Shown here: piece after piece, positions 9,426-18,166 of the stretch
Numbering within the stretch: position 1 is the first letter of the stretch
How the letters are laid out: each line of letters opens with the position of its first letter
Assembly (NCBI GenBank): GCA_007753915.1
Contig: CP036352.1
Span: 3,845,306-3,909,305, forward strand
DNA: 64,000 bases
From: Phycisphaerae bacterium RAS2
GTDB lineage: Bacteria; Planctomycetota; Phycisphaerae; UBA1845; UTPLA1
Direction of reading: 5' to 3'
Position numbers and translations under genes: made by a program
The notes under the pieces: generated by a model
The model's database searches: none
Seen by the model: the letters and a program-made list of their open reading frames with translations, nothing else
Told to the model about the DNA's origin: nothing

Positions 9426-9815
9426 TTAGCCCCTTCGGGAAAGGTAACGCGACAACAAGGCCACCGTATCCGGCGAATCGACGACCGCTTTGCCAAACCC
9501 CATCACACCGCCCGCGGCCACACTCTTCGCCTGCGCTTTCTCAAAGTTGCTGATCATCATGATCGGCGCCTGCTTCACGGTTGAATCGCCTTTCGCGCGG
9601 TGCAACAGCTCGATTCCCTCGCTCCCGTCGTCAAAGATCAGGCGATTAAACAGCACCAGGTCGTACTGATTCGCACGCAGTTTCGCCAATGCCTCGTCGA
9701 CGAACATCACGCGATCAATGGACACGTTGAAATTCTTCTCCAACATGCCCCGGATCATCCCATGGTCCGGGTCGCAATTGCCCACATCCAGCACCCGCGA
9801 AGCGTCTTTCGCCAT
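9426..9815 (-). CDS. Receiver-like domain protein lacking the phospho-acceptor aspartate
   Basis: A 129-residue stand-alone protein with the response-regulator receiver pattern: beta1 RVLDVGNCDPD, beta3 YDLVLFN, beta4 APIMMIS, and a late Lys in GFGKA. In normal receivers beta3 ends with the phosphorylated Asp; here that position is Asn57 (LVLFN). The acidic pocket is reduced to the CDPD motif. The start at 9815 is chosen over 9818 because GAGGA lies five bases ahead of it. It resembles an atypical or pseudo-receiver that would act through protein binding, not phosphotransfer. The next gene downstream on the same strand is the sigma factor, about 500 bases away, so a partner-switch-like link is possible but unproven. 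Confidence 0.78.
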   Translation of the reverse strand: MAKDASRVLDVGNCDPDHGMIRGMLEKNFNVSIDRVMFVDEALAKLRANQYDLVLFNRLIFDDGSEGIELLHRAKGDSTVKQAPIMMISNFEKAQAKSVAAGGVMGFGKAVVDSPDTVALLSRYLSRRG

Positions 9816-9886
9816 CATTTCCTCACTCGTGTTAACTTCGATAAAATGCCGTCGCCACCGAGCAACCCGGCACCGGAGCGGATTAT

Positions 9887-11071
<1,185 letters not shown>

Positions 11072-11148
11072 TTTGTCGTTTGCAGTTCTCTGGCAACTTG
11101 TCTTGATGCACTTGTAGAGCCTACAAGGCCACTTAATAGGACTAATTG

Positions 11149-12006
11149 ATGCTTGACATTAGACACGCTTCCACTGCTTTACTTTTCTCGACAGTACGAG
11201 TTGAGTGCACTTCGCCAGATGGCTCAACTTGTGTTGGCACAGCGTTCTTTTTTGAATTTCGCGGAATTGAAAAACATGTTCTTCCCCTGCTTGTGACCAA
11301 TAGACATGTTGTTGAAGGAAGTGTGTACGCAGAGTTCTTGGTACACCTTGCATGCAAGTCAGGCGATAAAAGGTACGATCAAGGGGACCCTCCATCGGGT
11401 GATTCGATCCGTATTAGGGTTGATACTGACAATAACTGGATTCTTCATCCAACAGAGGATTTGTGCGCATTGCCAATCGCATCATTACTTGATGCCGCAG
11501 ATACAGACGCTAATAGAATTTTCTACCGTCCATTGCATGACGGAATCCTTCCTGATGAGCGTGAACTACGGATGATGGCTGCTGTTGAATCTGTATTAAT
11601 GATCGGCTATCCAACTGGATTGTGGGATAGAACAAATAATTTGCCCTTGATTAGACAAGGAATTACAGCAACACCGCCGATTGTTGATTACGAAGGCACC
11701 GCAAGAGGGATTGTGGACATTGCTTGTTTTCCGGGTTCATCGGGATCGCCGATTGTAGTCGCACACGAGGGGGCGTTCTTGCGAGGACGAAGCTTAGTAA
11801 CTACTAAGGCTCCCTATGTTAGGCTGATCGGCATCTTGTCATCTGGACCATTATTTGATACAGAGGGAAGCGTAGAAGTCGTAGAAGCCCCCGCGACACG
11901 TGTGCCAATTGCACGCCTCGGAATCCCAGTCCATCTCGGTTATTACGTCAAAGCGAAAGCACTGAATTATTTCAGGGAATACGCAATGACATTATCATCT
12001 TTGTAA
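11149..12006 (+). CDS. Trypsin-like serine protease
   Basis: A 285-residue protein with a chymotrypsin-fold catalytic triad: H53 in VTNRHVV, D104 in PTEDLCALPI, and S198 in FPGSSGSPIVV. No signal peptide or membrane segment is evident, so it looks cytoplasmic. The start at 11149 (ATG) is preferred over an in-frame TTG three bases upstream. Base composition is clearly AT-richer than the flanking aminotransferase, with codons such as TTA, AAT and ATT common, which suggests recent transfer. Stand-alone proteases of this type (Trypsin_2) occur as effectors in bacterial defence modules. It converges with the cyclase-like gene at 12073 across a 66-base gap. A housekeeping role is equally possible. 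Confidence 0.85.
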   Translation: MLDIRHASTALLFSTVRVECTSPDGSTCVGTAFFFEFRGIEKHVLPLLVTNRHVVEGSVYAEFLVHLACKSGDKRYDQGDPPSGDSIRIRVDTDNNWILHPTEDLCALPIASLLDAADTDANRIFYRPLHDGILPDERELRMMAAVESVLMIGYPTGLWDRTNNLPLIRQGITATPPIVDYEGTARGIVDIACFPGSSGSPIVVAHEGAFLRGRSLVTTKAPYVRLIGILSSGPLFDTEGSVEVVEAPATRVPIARLGIPVHLGYYVKAKALNYFREYAMTLSSL

Positions 12007-12072
12007 AGAAAGAACGCTCTTAACCGATGGCTCTAGCTTGAGCCCTTGCACTGAAGCCCGCTTTCCCATCGG

Positions 12073-12852
12073 CTAGAGTCTCGCACGAGTATTTGGACCA
12101 AGAGGTTTGACGGGATTTGACTTCTGTATTGTTGACATTGCATAATCGAAGAAAGCAATCGTATTCGCAAATTTGCCTTCTGTCCCAAAGGGGATTCTGT
12201 GATTTGACAGGAATTGGAGTAGTTTTTCCTTGGGCTCCTCACCACTCTGGCATGGCGTTAGCGCCGGGACATTAAAAACTTTCGGCCAATTAACTGCCTT
12301 TAACGGAATACATCGCCCATCCTTAACAGGAACCGCATAGTTCAATATCAAATGCTCCTTTTTGCTTTGTGAGCTATTCTGAGTCATTTGTTGAATGATA
12401 AGAGACGCGCGAGGTGTAGCGTGAATCCCAATCCAATCCGCCTTGTCATACCAAGCAGCAGCGTCCGTTACTGCATTACCGAGCACTGTATTCGTATCGT
12501 CATTCAAGTAGAACTCGCCTAGTGCAACCGCTCCTCGAAATAGGATTCCGTATTCAAGTGAATCCACAAAGAATTTTCTCATCAACGTGAAGAATTTCGT
12601 GATTTGATCAAGAGTCGGGGGTATTGCTCGTGTTCGCAAGATAATCAAGACAGTATCATTGAATGTGAATGTCTTAAGCATCCCCGGTAATATCGCGTCT
12701 CCAATTTTAAGCGCCTTTTCTTCGAGAAGTTGCATGACCTGCTCACGCGAGTCAATAAACCGCATTATTTCTTCGTCACTGTAGTTTGCCGCGCCAAGCG
12801 CATCGAGTATCGCGACAATGCCATGTTCCTTCTTGCTATTGGGACTCTTCAT
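12073..12852 (-). CDS. Protein resembling a class III nucleotide cyclase catalytic domain
   Basis: A 259-residue AT-rich gene. The order of motifs matches the class III cyclase fold: AILDALG with D17 at the place of metal-binding Asp 1, FNDTVLI with D66 at the place of metal-binding Asp 2, then FRGAVALGE and GNAVTDAAAWYDKADW at the region of the VNxAxR helix. Both metal ligands are kept, but the conserved Asn and Arg of that last helix are Thr129 and Trp134. Activity as a cyclic-nucleotide synthase is therefore uncertain. No membrane segment or sensor domain is seen. Homologues of this general type occur as single small genes in accessory regions; related true cyclases (Pycsar) act in antiphage signalling. 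It ends 66 bases from the protease. Confidence 0.55.
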   Translation of the reverse strand: MKSPNSKKEHGIVAILDALGAANYSDEEIMRFIDSREQVMQLLEEKALKIGDAILPGMLKTFTFNDTVLIILRTRAIPPTLDQITKFFTLMRKFFVDSLEYGILFRGAVALGEFYLNDDTNTVLGNAVTDAAAWYDKADWIGIHATPRASLIIQQMTQNSSQSKKEHLILNYAVPVKDGRCIPLKAVNWPKVFNVPALTPCQSGEEPKEKLLQFLSNHRIPFGTEGKFANTIAFFDYAMSTIQKSNPVKPLGPNTRARL

Positions 12853-13310
12853 GTTCGCTTGATCCGTTTATCGAGAACTGCGATATGCCCGAATAGATTG
12901 ACAGCCGTCAGAAGGTATTATGTTATTGCGTAGAGTAATCCCTTGCAAATGAACCGTGGTGGAGCCGACATGCGGGCGCGTTGATAATACTCGTGTGAGG
13001 GCCGCACGCACGTTGCCGGGGGCGCGGTGAGCGAAGTGAGCAAGCCCCTGGAGGGCAAGCCTGTTTCAATTTGCACTTTCTTTCCCCGCCCGGAGGGCGG
13101 ACGAAGTGGGCACGAGCGTGCACGCAGTGAGAATGCTCACCTGAAAAGAGAATCTTGCTTGTTGCGCATGTCCTCGTTCGCCCTCCTGGCGAAATGGTCC
13201 CTTTGGGGGCAGCTTTCCGGCGGCTGAAGCCGCCGGCGACGTGCGCGCGCCCTGCCGGGCGGCGAGACCGTGGCACGGTGCGGCGTTGCGGGGCACCGTG
13301 CGTCGTTGAA
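12853..13310. other. Gene-free stretch rich in palindromes
   Basis: No open frame here has a recognisable product. The stretch contains several palindromes: GCGGTGAGCGAAGTGAGCAAG (13024-13044), CCGCCC/GGGCGG at 13086-13100, and the 47-base element at 13216-13262. Very similar elements recur at 28.75-28.99 kb. It may be a mosaic of REP-like repeats marking a recombination-prone boundary of the accessory patch. Confidence 0.7.
13216..13262. repeat. Dispersed palindromic element, copy 1
   Basis: CCGGCGGC (13217-13224), loop TGAA, GCCGCCGG (13229-13236), followed by ACGTGCG and a second short GCCC/GGGC palindrome. It matches the element at 28941-28985 over nearly its full length with only a few differences. 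This is the REP-like type common in planctomycete intergenic DNA. Confidence 0.75.
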
Positions 13311-13547
13311 TTACGCGTATCGCCCAACGGGCACTTCGACGGTGTGATCAGCCGGGACGGTTCCCCGGCCGATCTCGGCGACCTTGCGAACGACCGACGC
13401 GTCGAAGTACCGCGCGCCGCACTTCTCGCAGACGCCGATCGGGACATTCTCCAACACGACGAACCCGCCCTTGTGCCGCAACAGCTCGCGCTCCATCACG
13501 CGCTCGCACACCATTCCGCCGCAGTGTTCGCAAGAGAAGTTGTACAT
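13311..13547 (-). CDS. YgiT-type zinc finger protein, probable antitoxin
   Basis: A 78-residue protein. A zinc-binding module uses C6, C9 (CEHCGG) and C40, C43 (CEKCG), the arrangement of the N-terminal domain of MqsA/YgiT. It lacks the C-terminal HTH of full MqsA, as do many short YgiT antitoxins. It lies ten bases downstream of the DUF4258 gene on the same strand, in the toxin-first order seen in mqsRA. Such antitoxins bind and silence the toxin and can repress the operon. Confidence 0.82.
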   Translation of the reverse strand: MYNFSCEHCGGMVCERVMERELLRHKGGFVVLENVPIGVCEKCGARYFDASVVRKVAEIGRGTVPADHTVEVPVGRYA

Positions 13548-13557
13548 GACTTCTATT

Positions 13558-13857
13558 CTACTCGATTTCGTAAACCGTGATGACCAGCAGTTGGTCGCCC
13601 TCGACGAACCGAACCACTACGCCCACTTGCGTCGTCAGATCGCATGCAGTCCCGATAACCACATAGCGAATGCCTCGCGGATCATCCGTCATTTGCCGGT
13701 CAACTTTCCCCGTCAGAACCGCCGACTCGACGTCTAGCACATCCAGAGAATCCGCGTCCATTTCATCATAGGCATGCTCCGAAAGAGCATACGCATGGTC
13801 TTCGATGCACCCGCGAATACGTTGCAGAATATCGACTGCCATGAGTAGCCCGCACAT
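13558..13857 (-). CDS. DUF4258 domain protein, probable toxin
   Basis: A 99-residue protein with the DUF4258 pattern: LSEHAYDEMDADSL, then YVVIGTACDL and VVVRFVEGDQLLVITVYE. DUF4258 is a RelE/MqsR-like fold, and pairing with a YgiT-type zinc finger protein is the usual context. A mRNA interferase activity is a family-based inference. A second start at 13842 (MAVDIL) is possible; neither ATG has a strong ribosome site. The pair is more GC-rich than the two genes upstream, so it may have arrived separately. Confidence 0.8.
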   Translation of the reverse strand: MCGLLMAVDILQRIRGCIEDHAYALSEHAYDEMDADSLDVLDVESAVLTGKVDRQMTDDPRGIRYVVIGTACDLTTQVGVVVRFVEGDQLLVITVYEIE

Positions 13858-13870
13858 CCCCGACCGATGC

Positions 13871-13887
13871 GGTGGGCGGTGCCCACC
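13871..13887. repeat. GGTGGGC/GCCCACC inverted repeat
   Basis: GGTGGGC (13871-13877), loop GGT, GCCCACC (13881-13887), followed by CTAC. It is the same element as at 41062-41078 and 49252-49268. It sits between the toxin start and the stop of the UDP-sugar pyrophosphorylase. Confidence 0.8.
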
Positions 13888-13895
13888 CTACCAAG

Positions 13896-15305
13896 TCATT
13901 CCAAATGCAGGCGCGCGGCGGGGGCTACGGTCAACGCCGGCGATCGCGCGATGACATCCTCCGCATCCAGCGCATACAGCGGGCTGATTTCAAACACGCC
14001 GTCCGGCTCATCGCCCACGCGCGGGATGGCCACACCCGCCCGCGCCAGCCATGCGGCCGCACGGCGGCTGATGTCGCGCTTGGCCGTCTCCACCGAATCG
14101 ACGCCCGTCGCGTTTTTCACCGGGCTGAACTCCTCGGCGCGCGAGGTCTCCATCAGCACGGCCCGCTCGGCCAGCGGCAGGGCGTCGAAGATGAACGCCT
14201 CGAGCTTCACCGCGTTGGGCGCGGTCGGCTCGACCCGCCGGCCGGTGTTCAAATCCATACACGGAACTTTTTTCTCCGCCCGGTGCCACGGCAGACCGAA
14301 CGACGTGCGGTCGCGGGTCAGCCGCTCGACGAACGCGCGCGTCAGCACATGCACGGCGATGTTGGCCGAGTCAAAGGTGCGCGAGCCGTCGGCGTTGCGC
14401 CGCCGCGCGAGGGCCTCGGGCAGGTCGGAATACTCAATCACCGACAACCGCCCGCCGACCATCACGAAGTTCCCCACGCGCTCGAGATCGTCGGCCTTGG
14501 GCAGCGTCTTACTCGACATCTCCGAGCCGCTCGCGGCGTGCAACCCGAGAAACGCCGGGTCCAGCGGCTTCACCAGCGGGTTGTCCACCTGAAAGTAGCT
14601 GATGTGCTCGATGCCGCGCGCCGCCATGTCGGCCAGCGTGCCGCTCGTCGCCATGGCCAGCAGCGAGCCGCCGTGGCCATCGGGCGAAAGCGCGACGCGA
14701 TGCGGTTGCTCGAGCAGGATGCGCCCGTCGCGGTCGAAGGCCGGCATGACGCCCTGCGTGAAGAAATGCACGCGATCGGCGGGCAGCCCGAAATATCGAA
14801 ACTCGTCGAAAAATGCCCGCGTCGCTGCGTCGTTCTGCGGGCTGGTCATGATGTACCAGTGGGTCGCGCCGCCGAACTTGCGATCCGTCGCGAGGATCGC
14901 TTCCGCGAACAACTGAAACAGCGGCTTGTTGCTGATCGGCCCGATGGGAAACGCGCCCTTCGGCCCGTCGTACCCCAGCCGCGTGCCCTGCCCGCCGGCC
15001 ACCGTGAACGCCGCGACCTTGCCCTCGGCAAGCAACCGGCGACCACGCTGCACCTGTTCGGTCGTCACCGCATCGCGACGAATCACCGACGGCGGCTGGA
15101 CGTTGCCCGGCGCGGCGTGCGCAGCGCCCGTGCCCAGCACAACCTGCCGCAAGTGTGGAAGTTGCTCGGCTGAAATCAGCGAAAGGTCGGCAAGCAGTTC
15201 CTGTCGCTGATCGGAGTCGAGACCGTCCCAGAAGGCGAAGACGTGCTCCTGCCCGACGGTTCGGAAGGCGGCGCGGATCGACGACTCGTTCGATGGTGTT
15301 GACAT
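13896..15305 (-). CDS. UDP-sugar pyrophosphorylase (UDPGP/AGX type)
   Basis: A 469-residue nucleotidyltransferase of the eukaryote-like UDPGP type 1 family, which makes UDP-N-acetylglucosamine (or UDP-hexose) from UTP and sugar-1-phosphate. The UTP-binding loop GGQGTRLGYDGPKGAFPIG is intact, as are YFQVDNPL and GGRLSVIEYSDLP, typical of AGX proteins. The ATG at 15305 is preferred to a TTG at 15317. It would supply UDP-GlcNAc for LpxA and cell-wall synthesis. Whether the substrate is GlcNAc-1-P, GalNAc-1-P or glucose-1-P cannot be fixed from sequence. Confidence 0.92.
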   Translation of the reverse strand: MSTPSNESSIRAAFRTVGQEHVFAFWDGLDSDQRQELLADLSLISAEQLPHLRQVVLGTGAAHAAPGNVQPPSVIRRDAVTTEQVQRGRRLLAEGKVAAFTVAGGQGTRLGYDGPKGAFPIGPISNKPLFQLFAEAILATDRKFGGATHWYIMTSPQNDAATRAFFDEFRYFGLPADRVHFFTQGVMPAFDRDGRILLEQPHRVALSPDGHGGSLLAMATSGTLADMAARGIEHISYFQVDNPLVKPLDPAFLGLHAASGSEMSSKTLPKADDLERVGNFVMVGGRLSVIEYSDLPEALARRRNADGSRTFDSANIAVHVLTRAFVERLTRDRTSFGLPWHRAEKKVPCMDLNTGRRVEPTAPNAVKLEAFIFDALPLAERAVLMETSRAEEFSPVKNATGVDSVETAKRDISRRAAAWLARAGVAIPRVGDEPDGVFEISPLYALDAEDVIARSPALTVAPAARLHLE

Positions 15306-15346
15306 TGCGAGTATCAATGAGCGGACGCAGTGGCCAGCGATTGCAA

Positions 15347-15385
15347 TCCACCCTCACCCCGGCCCTCTCCCGACAAGGGAGAGGG
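15347..15385. repeat. Intergenic inverted repeat of the CCCTCACCCC...GGGAGAGGG type
   Basis: CCCTCTCCC (15363-15371) and GGGAGAGGG (15377-15385) pair across GACAA, preceded by CCCTCACCCCGG. This compact palindrome is a widespread kind of dispersed bacterial repeat. It lies in the divergent gap between the pyrophosphorylase and the DUF362 gene and could also act as a hairpin in the leader. Confidence 0.75.
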
Positions 15386-15509
15386 GGATACGATCGCGCC
15401 GCATCAGCCGCGATGGCAAGGCCATTGATGCATGGGCGAGGCGGTTGGTCGATAACGTATGTAGGCCTCGTGAGTGTGTCAATTGCATGGGGCCAGGCGC
15501 GTTCTGCAT

Positions 15510-16529
15510 ATGAAACCAACCCGACGTGATTTCCTTCGATCCGGTCTTTGCGGAGCAGCCGCAGCACTGACCAGCGCGCGACTGCTGGCAGAAGGCGGCG
15601 GTGTAAAGACCAACCTCCCCATGGCGGTCGGCGGCGCATCCGGCGCAGCGACCACGCAGCGTACGACAATCGCTGCGGCAGCCGTGGCGCGCGTCGTGCA
15701 GACGCGCTCGCCGTACATTTGCGGCGCTCACGGCATCGAAAAGAGCATCCTGCACGACTTCATCGAGGAAGGCCTCTGTGCCGTCACCGGCGCGCCCAAC
15801 GGCACCGACGCGTGGAACAAACTGCTCAAACCCAGTGACGTCGTCCTCATCAAATGCAATCAATCCGCGCGCGAGCAGCTCGGCACGACGCCGCCCGTCA
15901 TCGACGAAATGTTGCGCTCGATGGTGACGGCCGGCTTTTCGCTCGACCAGATCATGGTGCTGGAAGCGGGAGAGCTGTCGCTGCTGCGCAAGACGCGCAA
16001 GCCCGACCTGCGCTGGCAGGGCAAGCTCGTGCAGTTCGGCAGCGCGGGGGAGGATTCGTTCCTCGCGGCGCTCAACGAAGCCACCGCGATCATCAACGTG
16101 CCGTTCATTAAGACCCACTCGATGGCGACGATGTCCGGCTGCCTCAAGAACCTCTCGCACGGCCTGATCCGCCACCCCGCGCGCTTTCACGCCAACGGCT
16201 GCGACCCAGCGATCGGGCAAATTGTCGCGTCCGAGCCGATTCGCTCGAAATTGCGGCTCAATGTGGTCAACGGAATTCGGCTGGTGTTCGACAAAGGCCC
16301 GGATGCCCAACGCAGCACGATCCACGATGCGGGAACCATGCTCTTTTCGACCGACCCGGTTGCAGCGGATTCGGTCGCCTTCGGGCTGCTCAATTCGGTG
16401 CGGTCCGAACGGGGGTTGAAGCCGCTCAATTCAGATACCCACATCCCAAAACAACTTTCCACAGCCCACAATCTTGGCCTGGGTCAGTGTGACGGGACAC
16501 AGATCCAAAGCCTGGTACTGGACTTATGA
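15510..16529 (+). CDS. Tat-exported DUF362 domain protein
   Basis: A 339-residue protein. The start at 15510 gives MKPTRRDFLRSGLCGAAAAL, a textbook twin-arginine signal, so the protein is exported folded by the Tat pathway. The body matches DUF362: SDVVLIKCNQSAREQLGTTP, INVPFIKTHSMATMSGCLKN, and a late FSTDPVAADSVAFG. The family is often linked to iron-sulfur proteins, but no ferredoxin CxxCxxC cluster is visible here. The enzymatic role is unknown. It needs the TatC encoded at 1.5-2.6 kb. The neighbours give no further clue. Confidence 0.87.
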   Translation: MKPTRRDFLRSGLCGAAAALTSARLLAEGGGVKTNLPMAVGGASGAATTQRTTIAAAAVARVVQTRSPYICGAHGIEKSILHDFIEEGLCAVTGAPNGTDAWNKLLKPSDVVLIKCNQSAREQLGTTPPVIDEMLRSMVTAGFSLDQIMVLEAGELSLLRKTRKPDLRWQGKLVQFGSAGEDSFLAALNEATAIINVPFIKTHSMATMSGCLKNLSHGLIRHPARFHANGCDPAIGQIVASEPIRSKLRLNVVNGIRLVFDKGPDAQRSTIHDAGTMLFSTDPVAADSVAFGLLNSVRSERGLKPLNSDTHIPKQLSTAHNLGLGQCDGTQIQSLVLDL

Positions 16530-17197
16530 GACTTTCGTGGCTGGGAATCCACGCCTTCAAACGCATTCTTTCTGGGTCCGAAATACGAGGGTTGGAGCGC
16601 CGCCTGGCGCCTGGTCGATCGCGGAAATAGGGTGAAAAAAGTCTTGACGTGGGCGGAGGTTATGTTACGATAATAAGTGGAGTATTGAGACAAGCCGGCC
16701 TCCGGGGCTGGAAGCGGAAGACGCGAAAGAGTCGAGCGTCATCATCGGATTATTCGCCCGCGCGGGGGCGCAAGCCCGCGAGTCATACCTTCCTTCCGCC
16801 TTCCTTCCAATCCCACCGGCAGATGTCTCTGGCACACCAGAGGTTGATCGACTGCGCGACATGAAACGTTCGCGCCGGCGGTTGCCGTTTCAGCCCGCGT
16901 TCTGGCAGAGCGCTGGCCGGCTCGGTGCCCATCGACGACGAATGTCATTCAGGCCAGGCCCTCGGCAGCGCTGCCGAGATTTGCCCAGCCTCACCTTGAC
17001 CGGCGTGCAAAGCCGAAGGCACTGCACACCTGACGAAGCTTGACTCTCCATCGCCCGAGGCGGGAACACTGTGATACGCAAAGCGGCCCCTCGTGGTTCG
17101 CCGCTTAACTCGGAGTCATCGATCCCATTTGGTGTCCCGACGGAGGGTGCTGGGAACTCGTCAGAAGCCGGAACACACTTGAAGGAGGTATGCGATC
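16530..17197 (+). promoter_or_regulatory. Prepilin leader region with candidate promoter
   Basis: This 668-base gap has no supported gene. TTGACG (16644-16649), a 16-base spacer and TACGAT (16666-16671) form a good sigma-70-type promoter, preceded by an A-rich GTGAAAAAAG. That would give the downstream prepilin a leader of about 520 bases with several GC-rich hairpins (for example CGCGG...CCCGCG near 16760-16780). An AAGGAGGTA ribosome site lies just before the prepilin start. The architecture suggests strong, possibly post-transcriptionally controlled expression. Confidence 0.55.
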
Positions 17198-18049
17198 GTG
17201 AAGAAACTGAAGGCCTTTACCTTGATCGAGCTGCTGGTGGTGATCGCCATCATCGCCCTGCTGATCTCGATCCTTTTGCCGAGCCTTTCTCGCGCACGGG
17301 AGCTGTCCAAGCGGACGGTCTGCTCTACCAACCTGCGCGGTCTGGGCCAGGCGATGTTCATCTACGCCCAGGACGATCCGGGCGTCTTCCCGATGATTGC
17401 CCAGCCGCTGGAAGGCACTCCGAACATGGCGAACTTCCAGGCGATCCATCGCTCCGTTGAGCCGCCGACCAGCGGTATTCCGTCGGTCACGGTTGACATG
17501 TGGACGATCGTCCGCGGCAACAACACGACGCCGAAGCAGTACATCTGCCCGAGCACGACCGACGTGCCCGATCCGGCCCAGGACACGACGATCTACTACG
17601 ACTTCCTCGGCCCGACCAACTTGAGCTACGCGTACATGTATCAGCATGACATGCAACGCCGCGCCCTGGGCACCAGCTCCGAGCCGGTTTTCCCCTTCAT
17701 GGCGGATTCCAATCCGTACATCAAGGGCGCATCGACGGTCGGCAGTGTGCTGATCGACGTGGATCGATCTGGTGCCAATCGCGGCAACAGCACCAACCAC
17801 ACCAACCGCGAAGGGCAGAACGTTCTCTTTGTCGACTCGCACGTCGAGTTTGCCAAGGGTCCGGACCTGGGTCTGGTCGGTAAGCCCGCCACGGGAACCG
17901 TCGCGAAGGTCTCGCGTGGTCGTGACAACATCTACTCGGTCGCGCAAAGCAGTACTTCGGACCTCGACCCGGGCGTGAAACCAACTGCCAGCGGCACGAG
18001 CTGGACGGCTGACCTCAAGAGCCGATCCGACGGTTGTCTGGTTCCCTAA
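17198..18049 (+). CDS. Type II/IV prepilin-like protein (DUF1559-type pseudopilin)
   Basis: A 283-residue protein. The short basic leader MKKLKAF is followed by [20 protein letters not shown], the prepilin N-methylation site and the long assembly helix. The globular part has the planctomycete DUF1559 look, with the C-terminal [11 protein letters not shown] motif (related to H-x-DGH in other members). Translation starts at GTG 17198; a closer ATG at 17188 opens a three-codon frame ending in TGA, which overlaps that GTG. AAGGAGG is upstream. It is probably processed by PilD and displayed in a periplasmic pseudopilus or surface array. No pilus assembly gene is nearby. A strong terminator follows. 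Confidence 0.93.
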   Translation: MKKLKAFTLIELLVVIAIIALLISILLPSLSRARELSKRTVCSTNLRGLGQAMFIYAQDDPGVFPMIAQPLEGTPNMANFQAIHRSVEPPTSGIPSVTVDMWTIVRGNNTTPKQYICPSTTDVPDPAQDTTIYYDFLGPTNLSYAYMYQHDMQRRALGTSSEPVFPFMADSNPYIKGASTVGSVLIDVDRSGANRGNSTNHTNREGQNVLFVDSHVEFAKGPDLGLVGKPATGTVAKVSRGRDNIYSVAQSSTSDLDPGVKPTASGTSWTADLKSRSDGCLVP

Positions 18050-18102
18050 ACACCTCTTGGGCCGATGCGGCCCACCGAGGCTGCAAAGAGTTGTCTATAC
18101 AC

Positions 18103-18140
18103 GCGGCGGCTTGCAAGGGCCTTGCAAGCCGCCGCTTTTA
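18103..18140 (+). terminator. Strong rho-independent terminator of the prepilin gene
   Basis: GCGGCGGCTTGCAAG (18103-18117) pairs perfectly with CTTGCAAGCCGCCGC (18121-18135) around GGC, followed by TTTTA. The 15-bp stem is among the strongest in the window and fits a highly expressed pilin. Confidence 0.95.
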
Positions 18141-18166
18141 TTCGGCACCATTGCAACAGCAGCTCT

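Noticed and set aside
12024-12078. Terminator between the protease and the cyclase-like gene
   Set aside because: CCGATGG/CCATCGG and CTCTAGC/GCTAGAG are mutually exclusive, loops are long and there is no T run, so a terminator cannot be claimed.
13872-15173. 433-codon plus-strand open frame
   Set aside because: Antisense to the UDP-sugar pyrophosphorylase with its GGQGTRLG loop; the product is His/Arg-rich and non-specific.
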